A stretch of 38,642 bases of DNA from a bacterium (GCA_017482685.1 JAFUMP010000040.1:1-38642); one strand, 5' to 3'; counted from the first letter of the stretch, positions 1 through 9,718 are shown. The notes: generated from the letters alone by a model not told the origin. Translations and numbers: made by a program.

Positions 1-131
1 ATTTTGTTCGGCAGAGTCCCTGCGCCACAAAGGCATACTTAACGCTTTTTCAGCCGCGCCATCCTAGGAGTGCTACATCTCACAAAACGATACTCAATCA
101 TTTTGTTCGGCAGAGTCCCTGCGCCACAAAG
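1..131. repeat. 32-bp direct repeat, two copies (1-32 and 100-131)
   Basis: Two identical 32-base copies, each beginning ATTTTGTTCGGCAG and ending GCGCCACAAAG, lie 99 bases apart. The segment is clearly richer in G and C than the surrounding DNA and the first copy touches the window edge, so the array may continue upstream. No open reading frame or RNA was recognised here. It could be the end of an intergenic repeat family or a mobile element. Confidence 0.8.
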
Positions 132-170
132 ACTTGTTCTAGCCTCGTCTATTCTTTTGTCAAAGAAAAA

Positions 171-242
171 AGCCGGTAATAGGAATCGAACCTACAACCT
201 ACGGTTTACAAAACCGTTGCTCTACCGTTGAGCTATACCGGC
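171..242 (-). tRNA. tRNA-Thr (anticodon TGT)
   Basis: The minus strand folds as a cloverleaf. The 7-bp acceptor stem is GCCGGTA/TACCGGC. The anticodon stem ACGGT/ACCGT encloses the loop TTTGTAA, giving anticodon TGT (plus-strand 208-210). The T loop is TTCGATT. The discriminator is U, as is common for tRNA-Thr. A 3' CCA is not encoded; a T run follows directly and may end transcription. Confidence 0.95.
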
Positions 243-319
243 AACAGAATCTATATTATAGGAAACAAATTTTATTGTCAATAGAAATTTTTTAAAACTT
301 TTTGTAACTTTTAAAATTA

Positions 320-348
320 TTGATAACTAACTTTTTTTGGTATAAAAT
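320..348 (+). promoter_or_regulatory. Candidate promoter of the GH38 gene, possibly leaderless
   Basis: TTGATA at 320-325 and TAAAAT at 343-348 are 17 bases apart, a good vegetative -35/-10 pair. The predicted transcript start falls at or next to the ATG at 355, and no Shine-Dalgarno sequence is present before it. Confidence 0.5.
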
Positions 349-354
349 TTTCCT

Positions 355-2460
355 ATGAGAAAACAAGTTATTGCTTATTTGCATACACATTGGGATAGGG
401 AGTGGTATAGAGAGTTTGAAGTCTTTAGGCTAAGACTTTTGAGAGTTTTTGATAATGTTTTATACATGCTTGAATCCAATAAAATTCCTTGTTTTTATTT
501 TGACGGACAAGTCTCAGCACTTTTAGATTATCTAGAAATGCGACCAGAAAAGGAAAAGCTTGTAAGAACGCTTATAAGAACAAAAAAACTTTTTATAGGG
601 CCTTTTTATTGTCTTATTGACGAATTTTTAACAGATAAATTGTGTTTTGAAAAGAACCTAGAAATAGGCATGAAAACTGCTATTGATTTTGGCTGTACTG
701 ATTTTATCGGATATCTGCCTGATACATTTGGGCATAGTCAAAACGTTGTTGATATTTTAAGAGATTTTGGAATTGATAAAGCCATAGTGTGGCGTGGATG
801 TGGAGAATTCCCTGCAGAATTCAAATGGTGTGGCATGGATACAGTAAACCTTGTCAGAGGGTATTTCCAAGATATTTTCTCGATGAACCGTACTATTGAG
901 GAAAAAGCTGAACTCCTAAAAGCTCATTTAGATAAGCTTGCAGAAAAATCTGCCTCTTATATACTTTTACCAATTGGAGCTGATCATTTAGGAATCCCTA
1001 AAGATATTAACGATCAAATCATTGCAATAAATGAAATCTTAAAAGATAACTACGATATTAAGCTAGGTTCACCGTTTGATTATTTCAAATGTGTTAGCGC
1101 AAATTTTGAAAAGTTTTATTTTAACGGAGAATTAAGAGATAATTCTAAAACATTTACTCTACAAGGATGCTATTCTTCTAGGCTCGATTTAAAGAGATAT
1201 AATGTAGAATCAAGTCATAAATTAGACTTAGCGACTCGTTTTGTTAAATATTGCAAAGCAGATAGTAAGTACGAAAAAGTTCTAGAATATGCTTATAAAA
1301 TGTTATTACAAAACCAAGCACATGATAGTATTTGTGGCTGTTCTTTAGATGACGTGCATTCAGAAAATATTATAAGATATAAAAAAATCTTACAAATAGC
1401 TGAGACCATTATAGATGAATTAAAGTTTGAAAATAATTTTGATGAAAACATGGTGCTTAATCTTTCGGATAAAAATTTCTCTGGAATTATCCAATTTGAG
1501 ACCCTAAAACGAATGAATGGATTTGAAATCTCGTCAGAAAGAAAAGGGTTTGATAAAAAATTATTATCAGACACTGAAAGAATTCCTATTACAGAAGATT
1601 ATTCAAATTTAAAAACATATCTTGCAGAAATTGAAAATCTCACTCCTAATTCAGTTGAGTTTCTGATGTCAAAAATCAGTGAATCGGATTTAAATATTAC
1701 AAAAAATTCTATTTCAAATAGTTTTATTAGCTTAAAAATTGAAAATGAAAGAATTTATATAAACGATATACCTTTTTCTTTGGTTGATTATGTGGACTTA
1801 GGCGACAGTTATAATCATGGTCCAAAAGCTGATGATGAAGGAATAGAATATAAAATCTTGCGTTCAAGAATTGTATTAAACACGACGAAGCGAGTAGCTC
1901 TTAAAATTGATATAGAAGGACTTTGGGATATAATTTCTTTAACAATATCATTAGACAAAGGAGCTCAGTTTTTTAAATTTGAATTCAATTGGAATAATTC
2001 CCAAAAGAATCATTTACTACAAGCTTGTTTTGAATTAAAAACTCATATTAAAACTGTGTATTCAGAGGATATGAATATATTAATAAAGAGAGAGTTTGAT
2101 TCAAATTATAATATAAGAGAAAATTTACCAAAAGAACGCTGTATTGAAGCTAAAACTAACACTGCACCTATGCAAAGAGGACTTTTGATTGATGAAGCGG
2201 AGAATAACATTGGTATTGTAACCAAAGGGTTAACACAATATGAAATTTATAAAAATAAGCTTTATATTCCTATTTTGCGTTCAACTGGTATTATTTCGAA
2301 CCCACAAAACCCAGCAAGAACAACTCCTGCAGGCCCGCCATTAGAGACTCCTAATTTACAAATGTTGGGTGAAAATAACGCTGAATTTTATGTATTTTTT
2401 GGTAACCAAAATGCATTTAATGATGTTTTATCACAGGTTTATAATTATTTGATTATTTAA
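355..2460 (+). CDS. Glycoside hydrolase family 38 alpha-mannosidase-like protein
   Basis: Predicted zinc-dependent retaining alpha-mannosidase that removes alpha-linked mannose from oligosaccharides or mannosyl compounds, probably in the cytoplasm because no signal peptide is visible. The N-terminal H-T-H-W-D-R-E motif provides the expected zinc ligands His12 and Asp14. The motif L-P-D-T-F-G-H-S carries the expected nucleophile Asp123, and Q-A-H-D-S-I-C-G near residues 321-328 supplies the last metal ligand, His323. The helical middle and beta-rich C-terminal part follow. At 701 residues it is shorter than many bacterial members (about 850-1000), yet all catalytic motifs are present. The ATG at 355 lies 6 bases after a good -10 box and has no Shine-Dalgarno site. 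It stands alone, so its substrate cannot be deduced. Confidence 0.9.
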   Translation: MRKQVIAYLHTHWDREWYREFEVFRLRLLRVFDNVLYMLESNKIPCFYFDGQVSALLDYLEMRPEKEKLVRTLIRTKKLFIGPFYCLIDEFLTDKLCFEKNLEIGMKTAIDFGCTDFIGYLPDTFGHSQNVVDILRDFGIDKAIVWRGCGEFPAEFKWCGMDTVNLVRGYFQDIFSMNRTIEEKAELLKAHLDKLAEKSASYILLPIGADHLGIPKDINDQIIAINEILKDNYDIKLGSPFDYFKCVSANFEKFYFNGELRDNSKTFTLQGCYSSRLDLKRYNVESSHKLDLATRFVKYCKADSKYEKVLEYAYKMLLQNQAHDSICGCSLDDVHSENIIRYKKILQIAETIIDELKFENNFDENMVLNLSDKNFSGIIQFETLKRMNGFEISSERKGFDKKLLSDTERIPITEDYSNLKTYLAEIENLTPNSVEFLMSKISESDLNITKNSISNSFISLKIENERIYINDIPFSLVDYVDLGDSYNHGPKADDEGIEYKILRSRIVLNTTKRVALKIDIEGLWDIISLTISLDKGAQFFKFEFNWNNSQKNHLLQACFELKTHIKTVYSEDMNILIKREFDSNYNIRENLPKERCIEAKTNTAPMQRGLLIDEAENNIGIVTKGLTQYEIYKNKLYIPILRSTGIISNPQNPARTTPAGPPLETPNLQMLGENNAEFYVFFGNQNAFNDVLSQVYNYLII

Positions 2461-2565
2461 TTTTAAGTTTTTCTTAACATTTTGTTACAAAATTGAATAA
2501 AAAAAGCAATTTTTTTTAATTTGAATACTTTATATATGTGTATAGACACATTTAATAGGTATATT

Positions 2566-2811
2566 ATGTTTCCAAAAATTCAAGGATTTATGAACAATTT
2601 TATGGTCAAACCAGTAGAAACCGTCGAAGCTCATGGTACTCGTGGTGTTGGCGGAATTTCTCAAACCCCTTTTGCAGGTGCAGTAAATGGGGGTATGAAT
2701 GCTTTTCCTCAAGAAGGAATGCAGTATTTAAATAATGCCACTTCAGGCTCTGTTTATAAAAATGGTATGGGGCATTCAAACTTTGGTTTGATGATACCTC
2801 GTTTAGCGTAA
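2566..2811 (+). CDS. Small hypothetical protein (81 aa)
   Basis: I do not recognise this protein. The ATG at 2566 is preferred over a TTG at 2521, which would add a poor-looking extension. The product is rich in Gly, Asn, Met and Phe, with short runs such as G-V-G-G-I and V-N-G-G-M-N, and has no clear membrane segment. Upstream lies the sequence AATACTTTATATAT (2524-2537), shared with the region before the gene at 12812, and a small TGTGT/ACACA inverted repeat. A strong terminator starts 18 bases after the stop, which supports a real transcript. It may be a small structural or surface protein, but nothing proves this. Confidence 0.55.
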   Translation: MFPKIQGFMNNFMVKPVETVEAHGTRGVGGISQTPFAGAVNGGMNAFPQEGMQYLNNATSGSVYKNGMGHSNFGLMIPRLA

Positions 2812-2828
2812 TTTTTTATGAAAATAAA

Positions 2829-2866
2829 AATAAGACCTCAGGATGAGGTCTTATTTGTTTTTGTCA
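2829..2866 (+). terminator. Rho-independent terminator
   Basis: The perfect arms AATAAGACCTCA (2829-2840) and TGAGGTCTTATT (2844-2855) are followed by a T-rich tract. It ends the small gene at 2566. Confidence 0.85.
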
Positions 2867-2895
2867 CTGTAAACTCGATTCAGGGTTTATTAATT

Positions 2896-2914
2896 TTGTT
2901 ATGTAATGTAACAA
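2896..2914. promoter_or_regulatory. Palindrome upstream of ppdK
   Basis: TTGTTA and TAACAA flank a 7-base centre and are followed by a T run. The arms resemble the redox repressor Rex site, but the spacing is one base too long. It may be an operator, a weak terminator or chance. No convincing -35/-10 pair for ppdK was found between here and the gene. Confidence 0.3.
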
Positions 2915-3024
2915 TTTTTTTAAAAGACTTTCTTCTATTTCTCTAAAACCATGTTCATGTTAGAATTTTTGCAGAGGAATTAATTTATTCTAAGTATAGT
3001 TTAGTGAAAAAAGGAGAAAGTTAA

Positions 3025-5673
3025 ATGGCTCAAAAGAGAGTATGGCTATTCCGTGAAGGTAATGCCGATATGAGAAACCTCCTTGGTGGTAAAGGTGCTA
3101 ACCTTGCTGAAATGACAAATTTAGGTCTACCGGTTCCACCAGGATTGACTATCACAACAGAAACATGTATGGATTACATCAATGCTGGTAATAAAATGCC
3201 AGAAGGTTTGATGGATGAAGTAAAAACAGCTTTAAAAGAAGTAGAAGCACAAAAAGGTCAAAAATTTGGCGATCCTGTTAACCCATTATTGGTTTCAGTT
3301 CGTTCAGGTGCTAGAGTTTCTATGCCAGGTATGATGGAAACTATCCTTAACCTTGGTCTAAATGATGAAACTGTAGAAGCTATGATTAAGCTTACTAACA
3401 ACCCTCGCTTCTGCTACGATTCATATAGAAGATTCTTAACTATGTTTGGTTCGGTTGCTTGGGAAATGGACAGACAAAAATACTTCGAATCTGAACTTGA
3501 AAAAGTTAAAGAAAGAGAAGGCGTTAAACAAGATACAGAAATTTCTGCAGAAGGTTTGAAATCTCTTATTCCTGTTTATAAAGCAGTTATTAAAGAAGTT
3601 ACAGGTAAAGAATTCCCACAAGATCCTTATGTACAACTTCAAGAAGCTATTGAAGCAGTATTCAGATCTTGGAATATCCCACGTGCCGTTGCTTATAGAA
3701 ATATGAACAAAATCGACCACAACTTCGGTACAGCGGTTAACGTTCAATCTATGGTATTCGGTAACATGGGTGACGACTGTGCTACAGGTGTTTCATTCAC
3801 TCGTAACCCAGCTACTGGTGAAAACAAATTCTACGGTGAATACTTAACAAACGCTCAAGGTGAAGACGTTGTTGCAGGTATCAGAACACCAAAACCTATT
3901 GCTGAATTAGAAACAGAAATGCCTGATTTATACAGACAATATGTTGATATCGCTAAAAAACTTGAACTTGGTTATAAAGACGTTCAAGATATGGAATTTA
4001 CTATTGAAAAAGGTAAATTATACATCCTTCAAACACGTAACGGTAAGAGAACTGCAGCAGCTGCTGTAAGAATTGCTGTTGAAATGTGTGAAGAAGGTAT
4101 CATTTCTAAAGAAAGAGCAATTCAATTGGTTGACCCTTATTCAGTTAACCAAATCTTGCTTCCTTGCTTTGATGCAAAAGCTGTTGAAGAAGCTAAGAAG
4201 ATCTCTTCAGGTGTTAACGCATCTCCAGGTGCAGCTGTTGGTAAAATCGTATTTGATACAGAAGAAGCAGCTCAAAGAGGTGAAGCTGGTGAAAAAGTTA
4301 TCTTAGTTAGAATTGAAACTTGTCCGGATGACATTCACGGTATGGCAGTTGCTCAAGGTGTTTTAACTCTACGTGGTGGCGCTACTTCTCACGCAGCAGT
4401 AGTTGCTAAAGGTATGGGAAAACCTTGTGTTTCTGGTTGTGAAGATATTAAAATTGATCTTGAAAGAGAAACATTAACAGCTGCTGATGGTACTGTTTAC
4501 CACAAAGATGACATCATTTCTCTTGATGGTGGTAAAGGTCTTGTAATGGCTGGTGCTGTTAAATTAGTAGAAGCTCAAATTGATGATAACTGGAATAAGT
4601 TCTTCTCTTGGGTTGATGAAATTAGAACAATCAAAGTAGAAGCTAACGCTGATACTCCAAAAGATATCATTAATTCATTAAAATTCGGTGCAGAAGGTGT
4701 TGGTCTTTGCAGAACTGAACACATGTTCATGGATCCAGAAAGATTACCTTGGGTACAAAAAATGATTATTGCTGGTACTCCAGAAGCTAGAAAAGAAGCT
4801 TTAGCTAAACTTCTTCCTATGCAATATGCAGACTTCTACGCAATGTTCAAAGAATTGGGAGACAAACCTCTTACAGTTCGTCTTTTAGACCCACCACTTC
4901 ACGAATTCTTACCTAACAAAGAAGACTTAATCGCTGAAGTTGCAGCTCTTAAAGCTACCGGTAAAGATGCTTCTGAAAAAGAAGAAATGCTTCACATTGT
5001 AGAAGGCTTGAGCGAATCTAACCCAATGATGGGTCTAAGAGGATGCCGTTTAGGTTTGACTTATCCAGAAATCAATGAAATGCAAGTAAGAGCAATCTTT
5101 GAAGCTTGCTGTGATTTGAAAAAAGAAGGATATAAAGTTCAACCTTGGGTTATGATTCCTCTTATCGGTCACGTTAACGAATTAAAAGTTGCTAAAGAAA
5201 TTTTAGTTCGTGTAGCTAAAGACGTTATGACTGAAAAAGGTGTTGAAGTTGAATACAAGTTTGGTACTATGATTGAAATTCCTCGTGCAGCATTAACAGC
5301 TGATGAAATTGCTGAATACGCAGAATTCTTCTCATTCGGTACTAACGACTTGACTCAAATGACATTTGGCTACTCAAGAGATGATGCAGAAGGTAAATTC
5401 TTGAACAAATATGTTGATCAAAAAATTCTTCCTTCTAATCCATTTGAAACACTTGATACAAAAGGTGTTGGTCAATTGTTAGAAATGTCTATGACTTTAG
5501 GTCACAAAGTAAACCCTGCTTTAGTTGGTGGTGTTTGTGGTGAGCACGGTGGCGATCCAGATTCTGTTAAGTTCTGCCACAAGATTGGTTTGAACTATGT
5601 GTCTTGTTCTCCATTCCGTATTCCTCAAGCAAAACTTGCTGCAGCTCAAGCAGTTGTTGAAGGGGGTAAATAG
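3025..5673 (+). CDS. ppdK: Pyruvate, phosphate dikinase
   Basis: Interconverts pyruvate, ATP and phosphate with phosphoenolpyruvate, AMP and pyrophosphate in the cytoplasm, serving glycolysis or gluconeogenesis in many anaerobes. The 882 residues match the usual full length. The N-terminal nucleotide-binding part starts V-W-L-F-R-E-G and includes L-L-G-G-K-G-A-N-L-A-E-M. The central phosphohistidine motif G-G-A-T-S-H-A-A places the swivelling His at 456. The C-terminal PEP/pyruvate barrel has S-F-G-T-N-D-L-T-Q-M and the catalytic Cys838 in G-G-V-C-G-E-H-G-G. A strong AAGGAG site precedes the ATG. Codon use is richer in C-ending codons (TTC, AAC) than its neighbours, as expected for a highly expressed gene. 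It is monocistronic, with terminators on both sides. Confidence 0.98.
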   Translation: MAQKRVWLFREGNADMRNLLGGKGANLAEMTNLGLPVPPGLTITTETCMDYINAGNKMPEGLMDEVKTALKEVEAQKGQKFGDPVNPLLVSVRSGARVSMPGMMETILNLGLNDETVEAMIKLTNNPRFCYDSYRRFLTMFGSVAWEMDRQKYFESELEKVKEREGVKQDTEISAEGLKSLIPVYKAVIKEVTGKEFPQDPYVQLQEAIEAVFRSWNIPRAVAYRNMNKIDHNFGTAVNVQSMVFGNMGDDCATGVSFTRNPATGENKFYGEYLTNAQGEDVVAGIRTPKPIAELETEMPDLYRQYVDIAKKLELGYKDVQDMEFTIEKGKLYILQTRNGKRTAAAAVRIAVEMCEEGIISKERAIQLVDPYSVNQILLPCFDAKAVEEAKKISSGVNASPGAAVGKIVFDTEEAAQRGEAGEKVILVRIETCPDDIHGMAVAQGVLTLRGGATSHAAVVAKGMGKPCVSGCEDIKIDLERETLTAADGTVYHKDDIISLDGGKGLVMAGAVKLVEAQIDDNWNKFFSWVDEIRTIKVEANADTPKDIINSLKFGAEGVGLCRTEHMFMDPERLPWVQKMIIAGTPEARKEALAKLLPMQYADFYAMFKELGDKPLTVRLLDPPLHEFLPNKEDLIAEVAALKATGKDASEKEEMLHIVEGLSESNPMMGLRGCRLGLTYPEINEMQVRAIFEACCDLKKEGYKVQPWVMIPLIGHVNELKVAKEILVRVAKDVMTEKGVEVEYKFGTMIEIPRAALTADEIAEYAEFFSFGTNDLTQMTFGYSRDDAEGKFLNKYVDQKILPSNPFETLDTKGVGQLLEMSMTLGHKVNPALVGGVCGEHGGDPDSVKFCHKIGLNYVSCSPFRIPQAKLAAAQAVVEGGK

Positions 5674-5720
5674 TTTGGGCTAGTAGTAAAATTACAAGTT
5701 TAAATTATTATTAAAAATCT

Positions 5721-5757
5721 AAAAAGACCTTTGTTACATCATAACAAAGGTCTTTTT
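5721..5757 (+). terminator. Rho-independent terminator of ppdK
   Basis: Perfect 16-base arms AAAAAGACCTTTGTTA and TAACAAAGGTCTTTTT surround the loop CATCA. The U-rich 3' arm serves as the release tract. A TATAAT at 5762-5767 directly after it may be the -10 box of the next gene. Confidence 0.92.
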
Positions 5758-5798
5758 ATGTTATAATTTTAGTCAAAATAGCTTTAAAGGAATGTATT

Positions 5799-6491
5799 AT
5801 GTCTGTGCAAAAAATATTACCAATAGCTAAAAAAATGGGGAAAGAAAATTTTTTAACATATAAAACATTTTGTAAAAATTCTAAATTAACAGATGGTAAA
5901 AATTATATGACATCTCTAGAGTTAAAAGGGATAAATATAATGGATACAGTTGATATAACATTGAGAAATAAAGAAGAATTGCCAAAAGGTTTTATCGAAG
6001 TAATAAAAGAAATTTACAAAAAATATTTCCCTCGTTCTGCATCTAATGAAGCTAAAAAAACAGTGGTTTTATCTTCACAAAAACATGATAATGATCACAT
6101 TAACAGTTCTATAGTATCTGTGACAGAGGACGAAAAAGGTCTTTTTGCACACGGTTTTTTAAGATTTGAAAAGAAAGGCAGTAATCTCACTGCAAACATA
6201 GAATCTTCATGCGAAAATGTTTTATTTAGATTGGCAGCTATTTTAAATTTACCTAATAAAAATGCTAATGGCAGATATGATATTAATTTGAAATTAGATT
6301 CTAAAAATAATATTTTATTTGAAAAGCATGATGATAAGGTAAAAATTTCGTTATCACCATCTCCTACTAAAGAAGTTCCATATTTAGGTATACAATTGGA
6401 AGCACCAAATAAAATGTTTGAAAGCATTTTTGGTGGAGAATTAGAAGAAACTTTGCCAGATTTGCTTAAAAAATCAGGATTTGCAGGGTAA
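5799..6491 (+). CDS. Hypothetical protein (230 aa)
   Basis: I do not recognise a family. The protein is soluble-looking, Lys/Asn-rich, with no signal peptide or membrane segment. The N-terminal 90 residues are mixed charged helix. The middle alternates charged and beta-prone stretches (around G-L-F-A-H-G-F-L-R-F). The C-terminus has a Pro-rich turn (S-P-S-P-T-K-E-V-P) and ends with a likely amphipathic helix. AAAGGA lies 9 bases before the ATG, and TATAAT at 5762-5767 may drive it. The following gene has its own promoter, so the two are probably not one operon. Confidence 0.75.
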   Translation: MSVQKILPIAKKMGKENFLTYKTFCKNSKLTDGKNYMTSLELKGINIMDTVDITLRNKEELPKGFIEVIKEIYKKYFPRSASNEAKKTVVLSSQKHDNDHINSSIVSVTEDEKGLFAHGFLRFEKKGSNLTANIESSCENVLFRLAAILNLPNKNANGRYDINLKLDSKNNILFEKHDDKVKISLSPSPTKEVPYLGIQLEAPNKMFESIFGGELEETLPDLLKKSGFAG

Positions 6492-6512
6492 TGTTTTTTA
6501 TAATAATGTAGT

Positions 6513-6540
6513 TTGACAGAAAAATATTCCATGCTAAAAT
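6513..6540 (+). promoter_or_regulatory. Vegetative promoter
   Basis: A perfect TTGACA at 6513-6518 and TAAAAT at 6535-6540, 16 bases apart, stand just upstream of the AAGGAG at 6550-6555 and the ATG at 6563. This is the clearest promoter in the window. Confidence 0.8.
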
Positions 6541-6562
6541 CTTTATATAAAGGAGTATATGT

Positions 6563-6910
6563 ATGAATATATCACCGATCAACAATAATCAACCAAACTT
6601 TCAAGCTAAAATTTCTCATAGTTTTTGGGATGCTGCTGAAAATTATATGTTAGGTGCAACAGAAAAAAGATCTGTAAATTATGGTCAATTTGCTAGAGCT
6701 GTCGAAAAATTTGGTAAATATGGTAATGACGAGACAACAATTGTTTTTAAAAAAGAAATAGTAGATGGCACAAAAAGATTTTCTTTATATGCTGAAGAAC
6801 TTGGGAAAAATCCCGTTTTACTTGCAACAAAAGATAGCTTCAGAAAACTTCTTCAAAAATTTACACATATAAGCGAGTATGAATATAACTTAAAAATGAA
6901 TATAAAGTGA
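6563..6910 (+). CDS. Hypothetical protein with N-terminal P-N-F-Q-A-K-I tag (115 aa)
   Basis: Function unknown. The protein opens with an Asn-rich stretch ending in P-N-F-Q-A-K-I (residues 11-17), nearly the same tag as in the minus-strand protein at 9719-10831. The rest is a compact alpha/beta-looking domain with no signal peptide or membrane segment. A textbook promoter and AAGGAG support the start. It ends with TGA, showing that TGA is an ordinary stop here. The tag-bearing proteins may share a localisation or partner, which is inference only. Confidence 0.8.
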   Translation: MNISPINNNQPNFQAKISHSFWDAAENYMLGATEKRSVNYGQFARAVEKFGKYGNDETTIVFKKEIVDGTKRFSLYAEELGKNPVLLATKDSFRKLLQKFTHISEYEYNLKMNIK

Positions 6911-6956
6911 TTTTGTTAAATTCTAGCTTTATACTAACCTAGTTAGCTAATTATTT

Positions 6957-6988
6957 CCATAAAAGCAGTTTTTATTCTGTTTTTATGG
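6957..6988 (+). other. Hairpin before secA
   Basis: Arms CCATAAAAGCAG (6957-6968) and CTGTTTTTATGG (6977-6988) pair over 12 positions, one of them G-U. No T run follows, so it is either a weak terminator of the preceding gene or a leader structure of secA, whose ATG is 30 bases downstream. Confidence 0.5.
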
Positions 6989-7018
6989 TATCATATTCTT
7001 AATTGGAGAGGATGTGTA

Positions 7019-9661
7019 ATGATTAGTTTTTTATTAAAAATGTTGGGTGATCCTAACGAAAAGAAAGTTAAAAAAATATTAGGTATTATTGACCATATAA
7101 ATTCATTAGAACCAGAGTTTGAAAAGTTAACAGATGATGAGCTTAGAGCAAAGACAGATGAATTCAAAGCGATTTTAGCAAAAAGACCAACTTCTGATAA
7201 CCCAAAAGCTGATAAAATCTTAGAAAAAGAAGCTTTAGATAAAATTCTACCAGAAGCTTTTGCAACAGTTCGAGAAGCAGGTAAACGTGTTTTAAACATG
7301 CGCCATTTTGATGTTCAGTTAATTGGTGCGTATTTTTTACATAATGGCCATATAGCAGAAATGAGAACTGGTGAAGGTAAAACTCTTGTAGCAACACTTT
7401 CAGCATATCTGAATGCACTTACAGGTAAAGGTGTTCACGTTGTAACTGTGAACGATTACCTTGCAAAACGTGACAGCGAATGGATGGGGAAAATATATAA
7501 ATTTTTAGGTCTAACTGTCGGTGTTATTCTTTCAAACCAGCATGACGCCGAAGAATTTAACCGTAAACGTGCTGCTTATGCTTGTGATATCACTTATGGT
7601 ACAAATAATGAATTTGGTTTTGATTATTTAAGAGATAATATGGCTACTTCTAAAGAGGCTCTTGTTCAAAGACCTTTCAATTATGCTATTATTGACGAAG
7701 TTGACTCAATTCTTATTGACGAAGCTCGTACTCCGCTAATTATAAGTGGTAGAGTTGAAAAATCAGCCGATACTTATACAAAAATGGCACAAGTTGCGCC
7801 ACAATTGGAAAAGCAAAAAGATTATGAAGTTGATGAAAAAAATAAAAACGTAATTTTAACAGAAGATGGTATTGATAAAGCTCAAGAAATCATTGGATGT
7901 AAAGACTTATTTGATATTAATGTTCAATATGCACATGATTTGTTAAACGCTTTAAAAGCAAAAGAATTGTTTATTCGTGATACAGATTATGTAGTTAAAG
8001 ATGGAGAAATAATTATTGTTGACGAGTTTACAGGTCGTTTAATGCCTGGGAGACGTTGGTCAGATGGACTTCACCAAGCTATCGAAGCTAAAGAAGATGT
8101 TGAAATCCAAGACGAAACTCAAACTCTTGCAAGTATAACTTTCCAAAACTTATTTAGATTATATCCAAAACTTTCAGGCATGACAGGTACAGCAATGACA
8201 GAGGAAGCTGAGTTTGGAAAGATTTATAATCTTGAAGTAACTGCGATTCCTACTAACATGCCAGATATTAGAATTAATCATTCAGATGTTATCTATAAAA
8301 CTGAACGTGGAAAATATAATGCAGTAGTTGAAGATATCATTGAACAAAATAAAATCGGAAGACCTGTTTTAGTAGGTACAGTAAGTATCGAAAAATCAGA
8401 ATACATATCAGCTTTACTTAAACAAAAAGGTATCAAACACAATGTCTTGAATGCTAAGCAACACGAAAGAGAAGCTTATATTATCGCTCAAGCGGGTCGT
8501 GTGGGTGCCGTTACGATTGCTACAAACATGGCAGGTCGTGGTACTGATATTCTTTTAGGTGGTAATGCAGAATACTTAGCTAAAGAAGAACTTGAAAATA
8601 ATAGAGTTACTCCAGAAACTCCTAATTATGAAGAATTAAAAGAAAAAGCTCTTGAAAGAGCTAGAAAAATCACAGAAGAAGAGCATGCAAAAGTTGTAGA
8701 ACTTGGCGGACTTCACGTAATTGGTACAGAAAGACACGAATCTCGTCGTATTGATAACCAGCTTAGAGGTCGTGCAGCACGTCAAGGTGACCCTGGGTCT
8801 ACAAGGTTTTTCTTATCTTTAGAAGACAACCTTATGAGAATATTTGGTGGAGATAAGATTACAGCATTAATGACGATGCTTAATGTAGAGGAAGATATGG
8901 CAATTGAATCAAGCCTTATTACTCGTCAGATTCAATCAGCACAAAAGAAAGTTGAAACTTATCACTTTGATATTCGTAAGAGCGTGCTTCAGTATGATGA
9001 TGTTATGAATATTCAAAGAGAAAAATTCTATGCTCAGCGTAAAAAAGTTCTTGAAGGCAAAAACTTGAACGAAGATATTAAATTCATGATAGATAAAGAA
9101 ATCGATAGACTTCTTAAAAGCTATATAACACCAGAAATGAATCCTGAAGAGTATATTCCTGCGGATTTAGAAACTCTTGTTAAAGAATTACACGCTAATA
9201 TTCCACAGCTTGCTTATATTGGAGTCGACGATATTAAAAATTATAGATTCAATAGGATTTATGAATCATTACGTGATGCTGCAATTAAAGCTTATAAAGA
9301 ACATGAAGAAGAAATAATTGGTTTTTATAATTCTATTATGCAACAGTATGACCCAGAAGTTAAAACTCAAGAGCTATTCTCTGATAATAATATTATGAGA
9401 AGCTTAGAAAGAGATGTGCTATTAAGAGTAGTAGACAATCAGTGGATTGACCACTTACACAATATTGATATGCTTAAAGAGGGTATTGGACTTCGTGCTT
9501 ATGGACAAAAAGATCCGTTAATTGAATACAAAAAAGAAGCGTATGATTTGTTTAATAAAATGATGGCAGAAATCCAAAGCAATACTGTAAGATATATTTT
9601 CCGTGCAAAATTTGGAATCCAGTTTGTTTCGGATGATGGAGTTGAAGTCTTAGAACAATAG
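7019..9661 (+). CDS. secA: Preprotein translocase ATPase SecA
   Basis: Motor ATPase that pushes unfolded preproteins through the SecYEG channel. The 880-residue protein has the Walker A motif M-R-T-G-E-G-K-T (115-122), the Walker B region [11 protein letters not shown] (from Asp226), the preprotein cross-linking domain, [10 protein letters not shown] and [18 protein letters not shown] of the second motor domain, and the helical scaffold with Q-W-I-D-H-L. It ends V-E-V-L-E-Q without the C-terminal Cys/His zinc-binding tail found in many SecA proteins; the stop codon is clean, so this is probably natural. GGAGAGG precedes the ATG. The partner gene secE is elsewhere in the window (20183). Confidence 0.98.
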   Translation: MISFLLKMLGDPNEKKVKKILGIIDHINSLEPEFEKLTDDELRAKTDEFKAILAKRPTSDNPKADKILEKEALDKILPEAFATVREAGKRVLNMRHFDVQLIGAYFLHNGHIAEMRTGEGKTLVATLSAYLNALTGKGVHVVTVNDYLAKRDSEWMGKIYKFLGLTVGVILSNQHDAEEFNRKRAAYACDITYGTNNEFGFDYLRDNMATSKEALVQRPFNYAIIDEVDSILIDEARTPLIISGRVEKSADTYTKMAQVAPQLEKQKDYEVDEKNKNVILTEDGIDKAQEIIGCKDLFDINVQYAHDLLNALKAKELFIRDTDYVVKDGEIIIVDEFTGRLMPGRRWSDGLHQAIEAKEDVEIQDETQTLASITFQNLFRLYPKLSGMTGTAMTEEAEFGKIYNLEVTAIPTNMPDIRINHSDVIYKTERGKYNAVVEDIIEQNKIGRPVLVGTVSIEKSEYISALLKQKGIKHNVLNAKQHEREAYIIAQAGRVGAVTIATNMAGRGTDILLGGNAEYLAKEELENNRVTPETPNYEELKEKALERARKITEEEHAKVVELGGLHVIGTERHESRRIDNQLRGRAARQGDPGSTRFFLSLEDNLMRIFGGDKITALMTMLNVEEDMAIESSLITRQIQSAQKKVETYHFDIRKSVLQYDDVMNIQREKFYAQRKKVLEGKNLNEDIKFMIDKEIDRLLKSYITPEMNPEEYIPADLETLVKELHANIPQLAYIGVDDIKNYRFNRIYESLRDAAIKAYKEHEEEIIGFYNSIMQQYDPEVKTQELFSDNNIMRSLERDVLLRVVDNQWIDHLHNIDMLKEGIGLRAYGQKDPLIEYKKEAYDLFNKMMAEIQSNTVRYIFRAKFGIQFVSDDGVEVLEQ

Positions 9662-9675
9662 TAGTATTAAATCAT

Positions 9676-9707
9676 AAAAAAGCCTGATTTTTAAAATCAG
9701 GTTTTTT
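9676..9707. terminator. Bidirectional terminator between secA and the converging gene
   Basis: CCTGATTTT and AAAATCAGG (9683-9701) form the stem, with an A run on the left and a T run on the right. It can therefore end transcripts from both converging genes. Confidence 0.85.
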
Positions 9708-9718
9708 CTTATATATAA

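Noticed and set aside
1-131. CRISPR array
   Set aside because: Only two repeat copies with a 67-base spacer and no cas genes; the size does not fit.
1293-1574. Minus-strand frames inside the GH38, ppdK, secA and other genes
   Set aside because: They lie opposite or out of frame to well-supported genes, lack ribosome sites and have no recognisable product.
2521-2565. TTG-started extension of the small gene at 2566
   Set aside because: No ribosome site, and the region is an AT-rich promoter-like stretch.
2896-2914. Rex operator before ppdK
   Set aside because: The half-sites fit, but the spacing is 7 instead of 6 bases, and no other redox gene here shows the site. It is listed only as a palindrome.
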